Origin: CBDUEF01 sp018063485
GTDB lineage: Bacteria > Pseudomonadota > Alphaproteobacteria > Rhodobacterales > Rhodobacteraceae
Assembly (NCBI GenBank): GCA_037045435.1
Contig: JBAOID010000040.1
Span: 1-27,207, forward strand
Reading direction: 5' to 3'
Length of the DNA stretch: 27,207 bases
In this document: piece after piece, positions 25,878 to 27,207 of the stretch
Position numbering within the stretch: position 1 is the first letter of the stretch
Layout: the number at the start of each line of letters is the position of its first letter
Made by a program: the position numbers and the translations under genes
Notes under the pieces: generated by a model
What the model was told of the DNA's origin: nothing
Database searches by the model: none
Seen by the model: only the letters and a program-made list of their open reading frames with translations

Positions 25878-25916
25878 CGCTGCCCGGCAGCGCATGCTTG
25901 CATGCGCGAGAGGGGG
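25878..25916 (+). repeat. Palindromic mini-element, copy 2 (inside istA)
   Basis: CGCTG-CCCGG-CAGCG (5-bp stem), then CATGC-TT-GCATG, then CGCGAGAGGGGG; 39 bases. It has the same order, loop and tail as copy 1 but compensated stem changes. It splits istA between RVSPT and LINFDRTRY and shifts the frame. Confidence 0.75.
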
Positions 25917-26470
25917 CTTGATCAACTTTGATCGCACCCGTTATTCTGTGCCCGCCAGTTTTGCGAACCGCCCCGTCAGCCTGCGCATTTACCCTGAGCG
26001 GCTGGTGGTTGTGGCCGAGGGGCATGTGGTCTGCACGCATGAGCGCATTATTGACAGATCCGCACCGTCAGCCGGGGCGCGTCATCTATGACTGGCACCA
26101 CTATCTGGCGGTAGTTCAGCGCAAGCCCGGGGCGCTGCGCAATGGTGCGCCCTTCGTGGAAATGCCCGAACCCTTCCGCGTGTTGCAGGCAAAGATGCTG
26201 CGCCAGCCCGGCGGGGACCGCGAAATGGTCGATATCTTGTCACTTGGTGCTTGCACCATGATGAGCAGGCGGTGCTCTGCGCCGTGGAAATGGCGCTCGA
26301 GGCGGGTGTGCCGACCAAAACCCATGTGCTGAACCTGCTCCACAGGCTGCTGGATGGCAAGCCGACCGACCAGCCGGATGTGAACCCTCCAGCAGCCTTG
26401 TCGCTGAGCAAGGAGCCCGAGGCCAACGTCGCGCGCTATGATGGGCTGCGCACCCAGAAAGGAACCCGTC

Positions 26471-27207
26471 ATGCGTCATGATCCCGCGGGTGCTGCGCTG
26501 ATCATCATGTTGCGCAGCCTGAAGATGCCAGGCATGGCGCAGGCTGTGCAGGATCTGCATGAGCAAGGTTCGCCCGCATTTGAAGCTGCCATGCCGATCC
26601 TGTCGCAGCTGCTCAAGGCCGAAATGGCCGAGCGCGAGGTGCGTTCGATCGCCTATCACATGAAAGCCGCCCGCTTCCCGGCATACAAGGACTTGTCCGC
26701 GTTCGACTTCGCGGCCAGTGAAATCCGTGAAGCTCTGGTCCGCCAGCTTCATCGATGCGAGTTCCTGGATGCTGCCGAGAACGTGGTGCTGATCGGTGGA
26801 CCCGGCACAGGGAAATCGCATGTTGCAACGGCCCTTGGCATTCAGGCAATCGAGCATCACCGCAAGCGCGTGCGCTTCTTCTCGACGGTCGAACTGGTCA
26901 ACGCCCTGGAGCAGGAAAAGGCCCAAGGCAAGGCCGGGAAGATCGCCGAGGCGCTGGTGAAAACCGACTTGGTGATCCTGGACGAGCTGGGATACCTGCC
27001 GTTCAGCGCCTCTGGCGGTGCCTTGCTCTTCCATCTTCTGAGCAAACTCTACGAGCGCACCAGCGTCATCATCACCACCAACCTGAGCTTCAGCGAATGG
27101 GCCAGCGTGTTCGGTGACGCCAAAATGACCACGGCACTGCTCGATCGCCTCACCCATCGCTGCCACATTCTGGAGACCGGAAACGACAGCTATCGCTTCA
27201 AGGCCAG
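26471..27207 (+). CDS. istB: IS21 helper ATPase IstB (3' partial)
   Basis: AAA+ ATPase that assists IstA in target selection. The frame is open from ATG 26471 to the window edge (245 codons), nearly the full family length of about 250-265 aa. Walker A is GGPGTGKSH, Walker B is LVILDELGYLP, the sensor-like VIITTNLSFSEW is present, and the conserved LLDRLTHRCHILE follows near the end. It overlaps istA by 11 bases. Unlike istA it has no breaks. Confidence 0.93.
   Translation, partial: MRHDPAGAALIIMLRSLKMPGMAQAVQDLHEQGSPAFEAAMPILSQLLKAEMAEREVRSIAYHMKAARFPAYKDLSAFDFAASEIREALVRQLHRCEFLDAAENVVLIGGPGTGKSHVATALGIQAIEHHRKRVRFFSTVELVNALEQEKAQGKAGKIAEALVKTDLVILDELGYLPFSASGGALLFHLLSKLYERTSVIITTNLSFSEWASVFGDAKMTTALLDRLTHRCHILETGNDSYRFKA

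Larger units (their letters stand above)
24874..26481 (+). pseudogene. istA: IS21 transposase IstA, multiple frameshifts and two inserted mini-elements
   Basis: Starts at MGFLKVIRTWALRDKMPIRE with the N-terminal HTH (REIARRTGISRNTIKKYL) and a DDE core (FQFDWSEDWAYV, then RGIYDNMKTAV). The frame is lost at 25612 (one base missing) and continues in another frame with RHRMWQLMPTFPDLDALN. It is then interrupted between GSIA and DVWEAEK by a 39-base in-frame insert (about 25749-25787). A second insert lies between RVSPT and LINFDRTRYSV (about 25878-25916) and shifts the frame. One extra base at 26077 and two at 26246 and 26252 follow. The C-terminus ends at 26481, overlapping istB by 11 bases. Single-base breaks may be sequencing errors, but the second insert alone would disrupt the gene. 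Confidence 0.88.
24761..27207 (+). mobile_element. IS21-family insertion sequence (right part outside window)
   Basis: Left end with tandem terminal repeats, then istA and istB in the overlapping order typical of the family. The start is set at the TGT at 24761 just before the first terminal repeat; the exact end cannot be fixed without the right end and target duplication. istB runs off the window. istA is decayed, so this copy probably cannot move without help from another copy. Confidence 0.9.

Noticed and set aside
1..27207. CRISPR array or tandem repeat array
   Set aside because: No regularly spaced direct repeats were seen beyond the two IS21 terminal repeats.

Overview
The window looks like a chromosome segment of an alphaproteobacterium, most likely a Rhodobacteraceae (Roseobacter/Paracoccus-like) species. 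The basis is moderately high GC, the gene content (trifunctional kinase/LytM/aminotransferase fusion, HpsN-like HisD homologue, NDUFA9-like reductase next to uppP and gltDB, mtgA) and the GC-rich hairpin behind the GST gene. This rests on protein and motif recognition only; no database search was run.

Layout. (1) 2-2755: a 5'-truncated fusion of an APH-type kinase, an M23 peptidase fold and a class III aminotransferase. It abuts, tail to tail, queG (3790-2756), which lies downstream of a GST gene (4519-3854). (2) 8790-4656: a minus-strand polyamine-type ABC importer operon in the order binding protein, ATPase, permease, permease; the last gene carries a frameshift. Divergent to it are an XRE-cupin regulator (9178-9723) and a HisD-family dehydrogenase (9836-11131) that resembles sulfopropanediol dehydrogenase HpsN. 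Together they look like one uptake-and-oxidation locus. (3) 11877-11128 mtgA. (4) 18725-11956: a minus-strand operon of gltD (three frameshifts), a secreted protein of unknown function and gltB, closed by a strong terminator. (5) 20673-18885: NDUFA9-like reductase coupled to uppP (two frameshifts). (6) 20826-20910: tRNA-Leu(CAG) with its own promoter.

From the 3' end of the tRNA gene onward the content becomes accessory. There is a perfect 17-bp stem hairpin, a possible short ORF, an unknown 316-aa protein with a C-terminal zinc ribbon, a tyrosine recombinase (one frameshift) and an excisionase-like HTH protein. Then comes an IS21-family element (from about 24761 to beyond the right edge) with decayed istA and open istB. 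This looks like one end of an integrative element inserted at tRNA-Leu and later hit by the IS.

Most notable: two related 39-41-bp palindromic mini-elements sit in opposite orientation inside istA, 90 bp apart. Both fold as two small hairpins, and the first stem differs between copies by compensatory base-pair changes. Also notable: at least eleven single-base indels break five genes, including the housekeeping genes gltD and uppP, while long genes such as gltB stay open. This must be resolved as sequencing error or real decay before any gene is called dead.
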